Of a DNA stretch of 64,000 nucleotides, positions 36,882-45,704 are shown one piece after another. Every line of letters starts with the position of its first letter. Position 1 is the first letter of the stretch. The notes beneath the pieces are model-generated. The model did no database searches, had not been told where the DNA came from, and saw only the letters and a program-made list of their open reading frames with translations. The DNA comes from Desulfovibrio fairfieldensis (GTDB lineage: Bacteria > Desulfobacterota > Desulfovibrionia > Desulfovibrionales > Desulfovibrionaceae): the NCBI RefSeq assembly GCF_001553605.1, contig NZ_CP014229.1:165001-229000 (forward strand). The letters are read 5' to 3'. Position numbers and translations under genes: made by a program.

Positions 36882-37463
36882 ATGTCTCAGTTTCCTGCGA
36901 TGGAAGTCAGACGCAAAGACGGCAAGGAATCCTTTGTGGGCTTGGAACCAAAGCGTACCCTTCAAGATTTTTGGGCCTGGGCCTTTTCCGATCTCGTCGG
37001 CAATACGGAGCGGGGAAAACTGGCCGAATATATAGTGGCGACGGCTATCGGCTGCCATATGGAGACCAGCCCGACCTGGGAAAGTTTTGATCTGCTTTCC
37101 CCTGAGGGAATACGAATTGAGGTCAAAACTTCGGCATATATTCAGTCATGGGCGCAAAAAAAGTTTTCAACCATTACTTTTAACATTCCGCAAACGCGTT
37201 ATTGGGATGGAACAGCATACGCCGAAGAGAAAAAGCGCCAGGCTGACGTGTATGTTTTTTGCGTCTTGAAGCATAGAGACCAGAAGACCATCAATCCTCT
37301 GGATCTAAGCCAGTGGGCTTTTTATGCCGTCGCCACCGAAAAACTCGACAAGACTTTCGGAAATCAGAAAACTGTATGCCTGAACAGATTGACGGCACTG
37401 TGCAATGTCATGCCGTGTGACTATGCCGCATTGAGGAACGCCGTCAGGGCTGCGGTTGAATGA
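36882..37463 (+). CDS. PD-(D/E)XK nuclease-like protein
   Basis: A 193-residue protein. GKLAEYIVATAIGCH near residue 50 followed by WESFDLLSPEGIRIEVKTSAYIQSW near 70-95 gives the E...D...ExK pattern of restriction-endonuclease-like nucleases. No methyltransferase partner is adjacent. The gene is more A+T-rich than the mutase next to it and lies 90 bases outside the left end of the tRNA-Ser element. AGGTGAT before ATG 36882 supports the start. Function as nuclease is inference. Confidence 0.65.
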   Translation: MSQFPAMEVRRKDGKESFVGLEPKRTLQDFWAWAFSDLVGNTERGKLAEYIVATAIGCHMETSPTWESFDLLSPEGIRIEVKTSAYIQSWAQKKFSTITFNIPQTRYWDGTAYAEEKKRQADVYVFCVLKHRDQKTINPLDLSQWAFYAVATEKLDKTFGNQKTVCLNRLTALCNVMPCDYAALRNAVRAAVE

Positions 37464-37508
37464 GTTTGCCGTTTGTCGCCGACAGGGGGAAGAAGCGGCA
37501 TAAAAGAA

Positions 37509-37546
37509 GAGGCTGCAGCACATTGTGTGCAACAGCCTGAAATTTC
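37509..37546 (+). terminator. Terminator after the nuclease-like gene
   Basis: AGGCTG...CACA pairs with TGTG...CAGCCT around a TTG loop and is followed by an AT-rich stretch, AAATTTCTTTAA. Confidence 0.65.
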
Positions 37547-37551
37547 TTTAA

Positions 37552-37575
37552 ATGGCGGAGGGGGTGGAATTCGAA
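37552..37575. other. Left attachment site of the tRNA-Ser element
   Basis: ATGGCGGAGGGGGTGG followed by A and ATTCGAA copies the 3' end of the tRNA-Ser gene at 49350-49373 with a single mismatch in 24 bases. It is not part of a complete tRNA here. It marks the far end of the integrated element. From here to 38190 the sequence is AT-rich and contains no gene I can support. Confidence 0.88.
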
Positions 37576-38190
37576 AAAGCAACCAACTAGATAATTTTAT
37601 TGGATAAAAAAATTTACCTTAAGAATAATATCCAGATTACTATCCGGTACACACTTACCTTAGAAAAATTATTGCCGCGCACACCTCGCACTTTTGAGTA
37701 GGACAATTGTTATTATTTTGCCCAAAATTCAGAAATCATGACCCTCTCCCCAAAAAAATGCTAGCGTTTAACAGTAGAATTTCCGAAACTTGCACCGGAG
37801 CGCGTCACTCCACCTTGTCTCATTTTTGCAACAGCAAAATTGAGGATATCAAAGTTGAGATGAAAGCCCCTCTAGCAAAGAGAGACTTCGAACGACAGCG
37901 CGGAAGGTTCGCTGATCTTGACTCAACCGATATCTCTCCGGGAGCCTTAAGAAAATAACTCATTTTGTAACATAATACCCATTGCGCTACAATAATGAAA
38001 GTCTCATTTGATCGGCGGCAACTTCGCCGGAAGCTAGCGTAGGCGTCATTGGCTCGTACCTTCTGATGATGAAGGATCACCATATTAAGCTATTGTCAAA
38101 GAAGCGGAGAAAATCCGCCCTCAGTACTGGAAAAGATGACAACCTGCTCATGTGAAACAACAAAGCGGGAATAAGGACAGGAGATAACTA

Positions 38191-39186
38191 ATGGCAAGAG
38201 CGGATCTTTTGGTTCGCCTTGTTCAATCCGGCGTGCGGGGCGACAAGGTTACCTTTAGAAAAGTCGTTGAGGCAATGATCGCCGAAGAACGCGCAAGACA
38301 ACACCTTGTCCTGGCTGCCAAGCTAGAGACAGCCCTTAAAGCTATGCCTTTTGAACGGCCCGTGCAGACCAATAGCGGTACCCTGATGGATTCGCGTTCT
38401 GCGAATTTATTTCATGAAGTCTTGCCTCAAAGGAAATTGACAGATCTTGTCCTTTCCTCAGAAGTTCTCCAATTGGTGGAAGCCGTAATTCAGGAACAAC
38501 ACAGAGTTGATTTGCTCCGATCATATAACCTTGAGCCGCGTAATCGAATTTTATTGGTTGGCCCCCCCGGTAACGGCAAAACGACCTTGTCTGAAGCCGT
38601 TGCGGAAGCGCTTGCCGTGCCTCTTCTCGTGGTGCGATATGAGAGTGTGGTAGGCACATATTTAGGAGAGACAGCAAACCGGTTAAAAAAGTTATTTGAA
38701 TATGCCTCAACACGCAAATGCGTTCTTTTTTTTGATGAATTTGAGACTCTTGGCAAAGAGCGCGGTGACCTTCATGAGACAGGAGAAATAAAACGCGTAG
38801 TCAGCTCATTACTAATGCAAATTGACGCACTGCCAAGCCACGTCCTTGTGATCGGTGCAACAAATCACCCAGAACTGCTGGATCGAGCTGTTTGGCGCAG
38901 ATTCCAGGTGCGTGTAAATTTACCTGACCCAACACGAGATCGGTTACAAGAGTGGTTTATAAAGTTTGAACAGCGCATTGGCATTTCATTAGGGCATGCT
39001 CCTGGGACATTGGCCAAACGCCTACTAGGATCAAATTTCGCAGAAGCTGAAGAATTTGGAACGACAATATTCCGCGAATATGTCCTGACCCAACCCGATG
39101 CTGATATGAAAAAGATTGTTACCAAAGCCCTTGCGGCCTGGAAGGTGAGAACTGTAACTACAAACAACGAGAGGAGAGCTGAATAA
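38191..39186 (+). CDS. AAA+ ATPase paired with subtilase
   Basis: A 331-residue protein. An N-terminal helical part (residues 1-100) precedes one AAA+ domain: Walker A GPPGNGKTT near 125, Walker B VLFFDEFETL near 183, sensor 1 IGATNHPELLD near 224, and an arginine pair in AVWRRFQVRV. It resembles FtsH/spastin-like single-ring ATPases without a protease domain. The stop and the next ATG overlap in TAATG, so the two proteins are made together, suggesting that the ATPase controls or feeds the protease. Base composition is lower in G+C than the host. Confidence 0.88.
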   Translation: MARADLLVRLVQSGVRGDKVTFRKVVEAMIAEERARQHLVLAAKLETALKAMPFERPVQTNSGTLMDSRSANLFHEVLPQRKLTDLVLSSEVLQLVEAVIQEQHRVDLLRSYNLEPRNRILLVGPPGNGKTTLSEAVAEALAVPLLVVRYESVVGTYLGETANRLKKLFEYASTRKCVLFFDEFETLGKERGDLHETGEIKRVVSSLLMQIDALPSHVLVIGATNHPELLDRAVWRRFQVRVNLPDPTRDRLQEWFIKFEQRIGISLGHAPGTLAKRLLGSNFAEAEEFGTTIFREYVLTQPDADMKKIVTKALAAWKVRTVTTNNERRAE

Positions 39187-41783
39187 TGGCTAATCGCCCC
39201 CTATTGCTTTTCCCTACACCGGAGAGTGCGCCTCGCGCCACATTGCCAAGTGGTTTTCCTAATGTTCGGAAACCTTCCGCTGCCCGCCAATGGGACAGAC
39301 TTTCACCTCAATTCCAGCAGTTGCAAAAGGCCTTTGAAGATCAACGCGTACGGCTTCAGCAAAACGCAGCAGGGATTGAGCCTGAACAGGTTCTTGTCAT
39401 TGAAACAATTGGTTCAGTCCAGGATTTCGCCAATGCAGTAAAAAAGATTCAAGGCTTTGAGTGGATGGGGGAAGTTGAAGGAGCAAAAACACCCCCTGAT
39501 GACGATTTCTACGATGAGAGACATCACGACCATGAATTGGGCGTGCAGCTGTACATGATTATGTCCAATCAAAGAGCGCTGGAAGAAATGCTCGCACTCT
39601 GGAAACGGTATAAAAGCAATCCAGGACACAAGCTCAAACGTGGATTAACAAAATTTCGAGATGTTTTCCTGTGCTTGAAAGATATCCGTCGATGGGGACT
39701 TCGAGAACGCCTCCTCGAAACAGGCCTGTTAGAAATTTGGAAAGAAGATTTGGCAAATGATCCAGAACGAAATGTTCGGTTTGAAACAGAATTGTGGTTT
39801 CGAGAAAATGCTGATCATCGCGCGCAACGGGCCGCACAGATTATCTCTCTGATTGAACAAATGGATGGACGTATTCTGAGCCAGGCTGCGATTCCAGCTA
39901 TTTGCTACCACGCTATACTGGGTGAACTGCCTGCCGCTGGAGTGAAAGCGATCATCGATGATCCAAATACGGAATTAACCTTATGCGATGACGTCATGTT
40001 TTTTAGGCCGGTGGGACAGATGAGCATTGGGACTGTGCCTTCTGCGGAAGAGACCGAGCCAGCTGGCGATGTAGACACCTCCATGCCGATAGGAGATCCT
40101 GTAGTAGCTTTGCTTGACGGGATGCCTCTTGCAAACCACCGTTTGCTTGCAAACCGGATGATAATAGATGACCCAGACAATTTTGAGGAGGAGTACGCGG
40201 CGTCTGAACGCATTCACGGCACTAGCATGGCTTCGCTCATTGCACACGGAGATTTATCGGTCCAGTCCCCATCTCTAAGCAGGCCAATATATGTGCGACC
40301 TATTATGAAACCAATTCCGTCGCCCAACCAGCCACGCCCAGAATTGATGCCAGAGGACCGCTTAGCGGTTGACCTGATACATAGCGCCGTGAAGAGACTC
40401 TTTGAGGGAGAAAATGGGGAACCTCCTGTCTCTCCTTCTGTACGAGTGATAAATTTATCTATTGGTGATGAAAGAAGGCCTTTCATTAGGGCAATAAGTC
40501 CGTTTGCACGCTTACTGGATTGGCTAAGCGCAAAGTATGGGGTTTTGTTTATTGTTAGCGCCGGCAATCACTTATCTCCCATTGAACTTGACCCCTCATT
40601 ACCTCCGCTCGAATCGCTTCCCCCAGACGAACTAGAACGAGCTGTAATTAAAAGTCTCTATGGTGATGCCTGGAGTAGACGGCTTCTTGCACCAGCTGAG
40701 GCGATCAATCCACTTACTGTTGGAGCGCTCCACCACGACAAAGCCCCCGATGCTCCATTGGGTGCACATCGAATTAACCCTCTGCACTCTGTGTTGCCAA
40801 GCCCAGTTTCGGCCTTTGGTAGTGGATATTCTCGCAGCATCAAACCAGACTTGCTCTATTCCGGCGGCAGACAATGCTATCCACGCCCGATGACAACGGT
40901 ACCGCCTCAAAAATTAGAACTCAGAGCTTCATACAAAATCCAACCAGGAAACAAATTTGCTTCACCAAGCACTCTCGTTGGGGAACTGAACGCTACTGTT
41001 TACGGATGCGGTACGAGCAACGCAGCAGCTTTGATGTCTCGAAATGCCAGTATTTGCTATGATACCCTTGAACAAATTTTCGATGATCAAACGATTGCGC
41101 AAGACATGCGTAAATATGAAGCTCCCTTGCTAAAAGCTATGTTGGTGCATGGTTGCTCCTGGGGTGATATTGGAATACACCTGATTGACATATTGAATAA
41201 CACTGGGAACGGCGCACGCGCAAGAACGTTAACTTGCAATTGGCTCGGATATGGCGCGCCAGATATAGATCGAGTGTTTGATTGCACAGAACAAAGAGCA
41301 ACTCTTCTTGGTTTTGGTGAACTTACTGATGGGCATGCCCATATTTTCAACTTGCCAATTCCTCCTTCTTTGGGCTCACGGCGCGATCGACGCCGCTTAA
41401 CCGTAACTCTCGCATGGTTATCACCCATTGCTGCTCAGACTCAAAAATACCGCGCCACAAGACTATGGTTCACGGTACCTGCGGGCTCATCACTTACCCC
41501 GGATAGACAAGAGGCCTGTGGAGGCCAAGGAGGGTGGCAAACAGTACAACGAGGTACTGTTCAACACGAAATTTTTGAAGGAAGTTCTGCCGAACCTATT
41601 GGAGATGGTGACAGAATAAGTATTCAGGTGAATTGTCGAGAGGACGCAAAAAAAACTACATTACCTGTACCTTATGGCCTTCTGGTTTCTTTAGAGGTTG
41701 CTGAAGGCCTAGATTTACCGATCTACAACGAAGTTCGAACTAGGATTACACCGGCGATCCAAATTCAGCAGACACGGGAGTGA
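39186..41783 (+). CDS. Subtilisin-like serine protease (S8) coupled to AAA+ ATPase
   Basis: An 865-residue protein with no signal peptide, so probably cytoplasmic. The S8 triad is visible: Asp311 (VALLDGMPLANH), His344 (RIHGTSMASLIAHGD) and Ser611 (GCGTSNAAALMS). RVINLSIGDE and FIVSAGNH between them are the usual core strands and oxyanion-hole Asn region. The first 270 residues are not recognised and could sense a trigger; the C-terminal 200 look like a beta-rich domain. It overlaps the ATPase gene by one base. A role in defence or stress-triggered proteolysis is inference. Confidence 0.9.
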   Translation: MANRPLLLFPTPESAPRATLPSGFPNVRKPSAARQWDRLSPQFQQLQKAFEDQRVRLQQNAAGIEPEQVLVIETIGSVQDFANAVKKIQGFEWMGEVEGAKTPPDDDFYDERHHDHELGVQLYMIMSNQRALEEMLALWKRYKSNPGHKLKRGLTKFRDVFLCLKDIRRWGLRERLLETGLLEIWKEDLANDPERNVRFETELWFRENADHRAQRAAQIISLIEQMDGRILSQAAIPAICYHAILGELPAAGVKAIIDDPNTELTLCDDVMFFRPVGQMSIGTVPSAEETEPAGDVDTSMPIGDPVVALLDGMPLANHRLLANRMIIDDPDNFEEEYAASERIHGTSMASLIAHGDLSVQSPSLSRPIYVRPIMKPIPSPNQPRPELMPEDRLAVDLIHSAVKRLFEGENGEPPVSPSVRVINLSIGDERRPFIRAISPFARLLDWLSAKYGVLFIVSAGNHLSPIELDPSLPPLESLPPDELERAVIKSLYGDAWSRRLLAPAEAINPLTVGALHHDKAPDAPLGAHRINPLHSVLPSPVSAFGSGYSRSIKPDLLYSGGRQCYPRPMTTVPPQKLELRASYKIQPGNKFASPSTLVGELNATVYGCGTSNAAALMSRNASICYDTLEQIFDDQTIAQDMRKYEAPLLKAMLVHGCSWGDIGIHLIDILNNTGNGARARTLTCNWLGYGAPDIDRVFDCTEQRATLLGFGELTDGHAHIFNLPIPPSLGSRRDRRRLTVTLAWLSPIAAQTQKYRATRLWFTVPAGSSLTPDRQEACGGQGGWQTVQRGTVQHEIFEGSSAEPIGDGDRISIQVNCREDAKKTTLPVPYGLLVSLEVAEGLDLPIYNEVRTRITPAIQIQQTRE

Positions 41784-41853
41784 CCCTTAGCCCCTTAGTA
41801 AAGGGTTTCCAATTGCTAAAAAATTTAAACACCATCTGACTGGTGCATCAAGC

Positions 41854-41890
41854 GATGGAGGCAGGTCGACCCTACCTCCATCTCTATTTA
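41854..41890 (+). terminator. Terminator after the AAA+/subtilase operon
   Basis: GATGGAGG and CCTCCATC pair around a partly complementary loop, followed by TCTATTTAATT. Confidence 0.75.
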
Positions 41891-41930
41891 ATTAAGAACC
41901 AATGTACTGCTTCAACAATTAGTGTCCAAC

Positions 41931-42340
41931 CCAGCGGAGAAATAATTGCAGAAGCAATAAGGCTAACGCTGTGCATCCAGAAGTTACACTTTCCAGCCAC
42001 CACGTATCACCCCGCAATTCCTTCCGTAAGCTCCCATTGCTGCACGCGATTCATCAAAATATTCCTTCGATGCGATTGCCGCCGCCTCGCACTTTGCCAT
42101 GCATTGCTCCATACGCGCCCTGTGCTGATTCAAGACCTCAACGGGATAATTCCTTACTTGGTGAGCTGCGGTTCCGATCTCCCTCGCGGCCTGAGAGGTA
42201 CTTCTCTGCAATTCGCGTAAAAGCTGAATCAGCTCCTGTGAATTCTTGATTCGTGCTTCTTCCTGCAAGCTCAGAACCATCAGGCTTGCTTCTATCCTTG
42301 TTTGATCTATCTCGCTTGGCGGGGCCGGTGCTATTGTTGT
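41931..42340. repeat. Left copy of a 410-bp duplication around hipBA
   Basis: This segment repeats 44106-44516 with about 90% identity by eye and one single-base deletion near 42023. It contains the end of mobA and most of mobB. The matching starts at CCAGCGGAGAAA and ends just after GATCTATCTCGCT. Confidence 0.9.
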
Positions 42341-42370
42341 TTCGCAAATTCCCCTTCTTCCCCCCATCAT
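41984..42370 (-). pseudogene. Truncated mobB/mobA duplicate
   Basis: This frame keeps most of the MobB-like sequence (SEIDQTRIEASLMVLSLQEE, then AAREIGTAAHQVR), but a one-base deletion near 42023 changes its C-terminus to GRNCGVIRGGWKV, removing the transmembrane end found in the intact copy. In the overlapping frame lies the last part of the relaxase (SAFTRIAEKYLSGREGD). It has no start region of its own and is a duplication remnant. Confidence 0.8.
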
Positions 42371-42429
42371 CAGATTGCTATCATCTCATATTTTAGCTAT
42401 TATACTAAAAAATTAAGTTAAGAGCTATC

Positions 42430-42741
42430 ATGTTAAACGATATATTAAAAACTCCGCAGGAAATCCGGCTCGGCATCGCCGCCAAGGCGCAGGCCAAACG
42501 TCTTGCTCTCAATATGAGCCAGAAAGATTTGGCGGCCCGTAGCGGCGTTTCCCTTGGCTCTGTGAAGCGCTTTGAAACAACAGGGGAAATCTCGCTCGCG
42601 TCCCTGCTGGCTATCGCCCTGATTCTTAACGATCTTGAAGCCTTTTCCGGCTTGTTCAACCCGCCGCGCACAGAAAACCTGTTCAAGCCGCAATCCCCAG
42701 CACCCCGCAAGCGGGCAGGGAGAAAACGTCATGAATCTTGA
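42430..42741 (+). CDS. hipB: HipB-like antitoxin, XRE family
   Basis: A 103-residue DNA-binding protein with a helix-turn-helix (NMSQKDLAARSGVSLGSVKRFETTGEISLASL, about residues 28-60). It overlaps the HipA gene by 11 bases, the usual antitoxin-first order. It should neutralise HipA and repress its own promoter. The Lys/Arg-rich C-terminus (RKRAGRKRHES) is a plausible toxin- or DNA-contacting tail. Confidence 0.88.
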   Translation: MLNDILKTPQEIRLGIAAKAQAKRLALNMSQKDLAARSGVSLGSVKRFETTGEISLASLLAIALILNDLEAFSGLFNPPRTENLFKPQSPAPRKRAGRKRHES

Positions 42742-43882
42742 CGTGCATCTGCATGCATACGGCGTACGGCGCCATGTGGGAAAGCTCGCCGCACACAGCA
42801 ACGCCGTTCTGTTCCAGTACGCGCCAGAATTTCTTGATTCGGGCATCAACATTTCGCCGTTCAGGCTTCCGCTCAGCCCAGAGGTCAAGGAAGACCCCAA
42901 GCGCACCTTTGACGGACTGTTCGGCGTGTTCAACGACAGCCTGCCCGATGGCTGGGGGCTGCTTTTGCTGGACAGGGCATTACGAAAAAAAGGCTCATCG
43001 CTCCATGCCTGCCTGCCCTTGCAGCGCCTTGCCATGGTGGGTGCCCACGGCATGGGCGCGCTGGAGTACACCCCGGCGGCGGAACAGGCAGAAGAAGCCG
43101 TTTCTGTGGCGGAACTGGATGCGCTGGCGGAGGAATCGCTGCGGATTCTGCGCGATGCGCCTGTGGATGCGGGGCAACTGGACAAGCTTATTCAGCTCAA
43201 CGGCTCATCCGCAGGGGCCAGACCCAAAATTCTGGTGAACGTTGCCGATGATTACCGCATTGTGCCGCAGGGGGCGGGGGAACCCCAAGGAACCCCCTGG
43301 ATCATCAAATTTCGCTCCGCTCACGAACCGCCAAACACCGGGCTGACGGAATACGCATATTCCCTGGCGGCCAGAGAAGCCGGGCTGGACATGCCGGAAA
43401 CGCACCTGTTTCCATCGGCAACCTCGCCGGGATATTTCGGCGTTAAGCGCTTTGACAGGGTGCATGGCCAAAAGGTGCATGTGCACACCGCCTGCGGCCT
43501 GCTGCACGCATCGCACCGCGAACCCTCACTCACCTATGAAAGCCTGCTGCGCCTGACGCTGCTGCTCACCAAAGACATGCGCGAAGTGCTTAAAATGGTG
43601 CGGCTCATGGTGTTCAACGTGCGCTCCGGCAACAGGGACGACCATTCCAAAAACTTTTCCTTCCTGCTGAACAAGGAAAACCAGTGGCGCATGGCCCCGG
43701 TTTATGACCTTACGCCGTCAGAGGGCATTAACGGGGAACAGACCTGCATGGTCAACAACAAGGGCAAGGATATAACCGAAAAGGATTTTCTGGCTGCCGC
43801 CGCAACTGTGGATGTAGACGCTCGGACAGTGCGCGAAATTATACAGCAGGTGGACGCGGCTTTGGCCGAGGAGAAGAAATAA
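42731..43882 (+). CDS. hipA: HipA-like serine/threonine kinase toxin
   Basis: A 383-residue HipA-family kinase. The N-terminal subdomain has DGLFGVFNDSLPDGWGLLLLDRAL near 60, and the kinase core shows the catalytic NRDDHSKNFSF near 300 and the metal-binding VYDLTPS near 325. HipA toxins phosphorylate glutamyl-tRNA synthetase or similar targets and stall growth. ATG 42731 lies inside the end of hipB. Its G+C is close to the chromosome, unlike the AAA+/subtilase genes, so it has a different origin. Confidence 0.92.
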   Translation: MNLDVHLHAYGVRRHVGKLAAHSNAVLFQYAPEFLDSGINISPFRLPLSPEVKEDPKRTFDGLFGVFNDSLPDGWGLLLLDRALRKKGSSLHACLPLQRLAMVGAHGMGALEYTPAAEQAEEAVSVAELDALAEESLRILRDAPVDAGQLDKLIQLNGSSAGARPKILVNVADDYRIVPQGAGEPQGTPWIIKFRSAHEPPNTGLTEYAYSLAAREAGLDMPETHLFPSATSPGYFGVKRFDRVHGQKVHVHTACGLLHASHREPSLTYESLLRLTLLLTKDMREVLKMVRLMVFNVRSGNRDDHSKNFSFLLNKENQWRMAPVYDLTPSEGINGEQTCMVNNKGKDITEKDFLAAAATVDVDARTVREIIQQVDAALAEEKK

Positions 43883-44093
43883 GGTGCTCAAATGTGCAGG
43901 AAGGAGGCCGCCTGAGTGACAAATGGGAAATTCCGCAAGCAGCCTGAGAACTGCTCCTAAAGGAAACGCCAGAAAAAATATCCGGTTTGGTATCTGATTT
44001 TCACAGCGCGACAGAAGGCTGCCATGCGGTTACGCATAGCAGCCTATATTTATTAACCTGCTGAGATGATAGCCTAAATCCCTGCGGCAATAA

Positions 44094-44561
44094 TCAATGA
44101 CCTAGCCAGCGGAGAAACAAGAACAGAAGCATGAAAGCAATCGCTGTGCATCCAGAAGTTACACTTGCCAGCAACCACGTATCTCCCCGCAATTCCTTGC
44201 CGTAACCATCCATTACTGCACGCGATTTATCAAAATATTCCTTTGATGCGATTGCCGCCGCCTCGCACTTTGCCAAGCATTGCTCCATACGCGCCCGGTG
44301 CTGATTCAAAACCTCAACGGGATAATCCCTTACTTGGTGAGCTGCGGTTCCGATCTCCCGCGCGGCCTGAGAGGTACTTCTCTGCAATTCTCGTAAAAGC
44401 TGAATCAGCTCCTGCGAGTTCTTGATTCGTGCTTCCTCCTGCAAGCTCAGAACCATCAGGCTTGCTTCTATCCTTGTCTGATCTATCTCGCTCGACGGGG
44501 ATGGTGGCGTTGTCGCTTCCGATGCCCTGCTCATGCTCTTCAATTCGTCTATCTTGCTCAT
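44094..44561 (-). CDS. mobB: MobB-like mobilization protein with C-terminal membrane segment
   Basis: A 155-residue protein, mostly helical and charged (RIEASLMVLSLQEEARIKNSQELIQLLREL), ending in one transmembrane segment (CTAIAFMLLFLFLRWLG). Its first 248 bases are read from the same DNA as the end of mobA in another frame. In IncQ plasmids such as RSF1010, mobB is likewise nested in mobA, and the protein sits in the membrane to aid transfer. Identification rests on this arrangement and the membrane tail, not on motif identity. Confidence 0.7.
   Translation of the reverse strand: MSKIDELKSMSRASEATTPPSPSSEIDQTRIEASLMVLSLQEEARIKNSQELIQLLRELQRSTSQAAREIGTAAHQVRDYPVEVLNQHRARMEQCLAKCEAAAIASKEYFDKSRAVMDGYGKELRGDTWLLASVTSGCTAIAFMLLFLFLRWLGH
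44106..44516. repeat. Right copy of the 410-bp duplication around hipBA
   Basis: The intact counterpart of 41931-42340, in direct orientation. The two copies bracket hipBA and about 1.77 kb of DNA, so recombination between them could delete or circularise the toxin-antitoxin pair. Confidence 0.9.
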
Positions 44562-45300
44562 AGAGTAATCCTCTAAGTTGCAATGCGCCCCATGTGTACC
44601 CTTTGCCGAGCTTGCTGCCCTTGAACGTCACGTCACCAAGCGCAAAGCTGATCCCCGAAACAAACCCGGTGGAGGCTTTATTTAAACGCACGGTCACGCC
44701 CTGGGCTGCCAACTGCTGACAAAACACATTCAACGCGATTTTTTGCGTAAGGGCCGCATCAATTATTTTTTGTAGGTTCATACGGGTGGAGGCCTCGCCA
44801 GTGCGCAGGGCGTGCTCAATCTCCCCTTTCGTAAGTGCTGCCCGCAACGTTTCCCGACTTGAGCGCACCTGCCGAAGAGAAAACCGTTGCTCCAGCTCCC
44901 GCATGATTTTTTCTTGTCGTCTGTAGTCGTGCGCGTCAGTCACCACTTTTCCATCCAGTGCAATTCTGTTCACCAGAATATGAATGTGTGGGTGTGCTGC
45001 GTCTGTATGTCGGCTAATGACATATTGATTGTTTACAAAGCCCATTTCCTGAAGCCACGAATGCGCAGCCTCACACCATTGCTCATCTGACAGAGATTCT
45101 TCTGGATGCAAGCTGAGGCTCACATGACAAACGGCCTTGGATAGATTCGGCCTTAAGGCCCGAATAGCTCCAAACTCCACAGCAAGGGCACGTGGTGTTC
45201 GTCCTGCCATATTGGTTTCAAGCAACAGACTTTTGTGAGGCTGCAAATCATAGGCGGCCGCCCCACGAAAGCCCTTGCCCTTGATGCACTTGGCTATCAA
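44314..45300 (-). CDS. mobA: MobA-type relaxase
   Basis: A 328-residue relaxase of the MobA/MobQ kind. The three-histidine metal motif HTDAAHPHIHILVNR lies at residues 98-112 (His103, His105, His107), and the N-terminal tyrosine is probably Tyr17 in GAAAYDL. It would nick oriT and lead the DNA strand. The primase half found in RSF1010 MobA is absent. It overlaps mobC by four bases (ATGA-type) and contains the start of mobB in another frame. Confidence 0.93.
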   Translation of the reverse strand: MIAKCIKGKGFRGAAAYDLQPHKSLLLETNMAGRTPRALAVEFGAIRALRPNLSKAVCHVSLSLHPEESLSDEQWCEAAHSWLQEMGFVNNQYVISRHTDAAHPHIHILVNRIALDGKVVTDAHDYRRQEKIMRELEQRFSLRQVRSSRETLRAALTKGEIEHALRTGEASTRMNLQKIIDAALTQKIALNVFCQQLAAQGVTVRLNKASTGFVSGISFALGDVTFKGSKLGKGYTWGALQLRGLLYEQDRRIEEHEQGIGSDNATIPVERDRSDKDRSKPDGSELAGGSTNQELAGADSAFTRIAEKYLSGRAGDRNRSSPSKGLSR

Positions 45301-45704
45301 TGCACTTCCTCTGCCACTGGCGGCATGCTGTCAGCAACGCCCATCAGGGAGGCTTGCAAGCACATGATCGCGCGAAGTAGCTCCCTCAACAGCCCGAAGG
45401 GAACAGCGGTTCGCCCTGCATTGGCAGCCTTGGTGATCTGGTTGAGATTCACGCCCAACCGCGCAAGTTCGCCATAGGCCTTGCGGTTAACCTCTGGCAC
45501 GGGTGGAAGCGGCATGCGCCTGCTTAAAGCTGCTGTGCGCAACCACTGCGCAGGGCTCATGCCCATATGCCGCGCACGAAGCTGAAGAGTCTGCCACTCT
45601 GCCGGATTAACGCGCACCCCGATTGTCATGTGGCGCACCTTTATGGGGTCGCCCTTTGGGCGTCCATTTTTTCGGGGGGCGTGTTTGCGCGACTCAGCTT
45701 GCAT
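45297..45704 (-). CDS. mobC: MobC-type relaxosome accessory protein
   Basis: A 135-residue protein with the plasmid-mobilization MobC pattern: a basic start (RKHAPRKNGRPKGDP), a ribbon-helix-helix-like segment (MTIGVRVNPAEWQTLQLRARHMGMSPAQWLRTAAL) and the RxGxNLNQ motif ELARLGVNLNQITKAAN. It binds oriT and helps open it. ATG 45704 is chosen because AAAAGGAGCGCGCC lies before it. Confidence 0.88.
   Translation of the reverse strand: MQAESRKHAPRKNGRPKGDPIKVRHMTIGVRVNPAEWQTLQLRARHMGMSPAQWLRTAALSRRMPLPPVPEVNRKAYGELARLGVNLNQITKAANAGRTAVPFGLLRELLRAIMCLQASLMGVADSMPPVAEEVH

Noticed and set aside
37552..37575. Apparent tRNA 3' end
   Set aside because: No remaining cloverleaf lies beside it; it is the attachment-site copy of tRNA-Ser.
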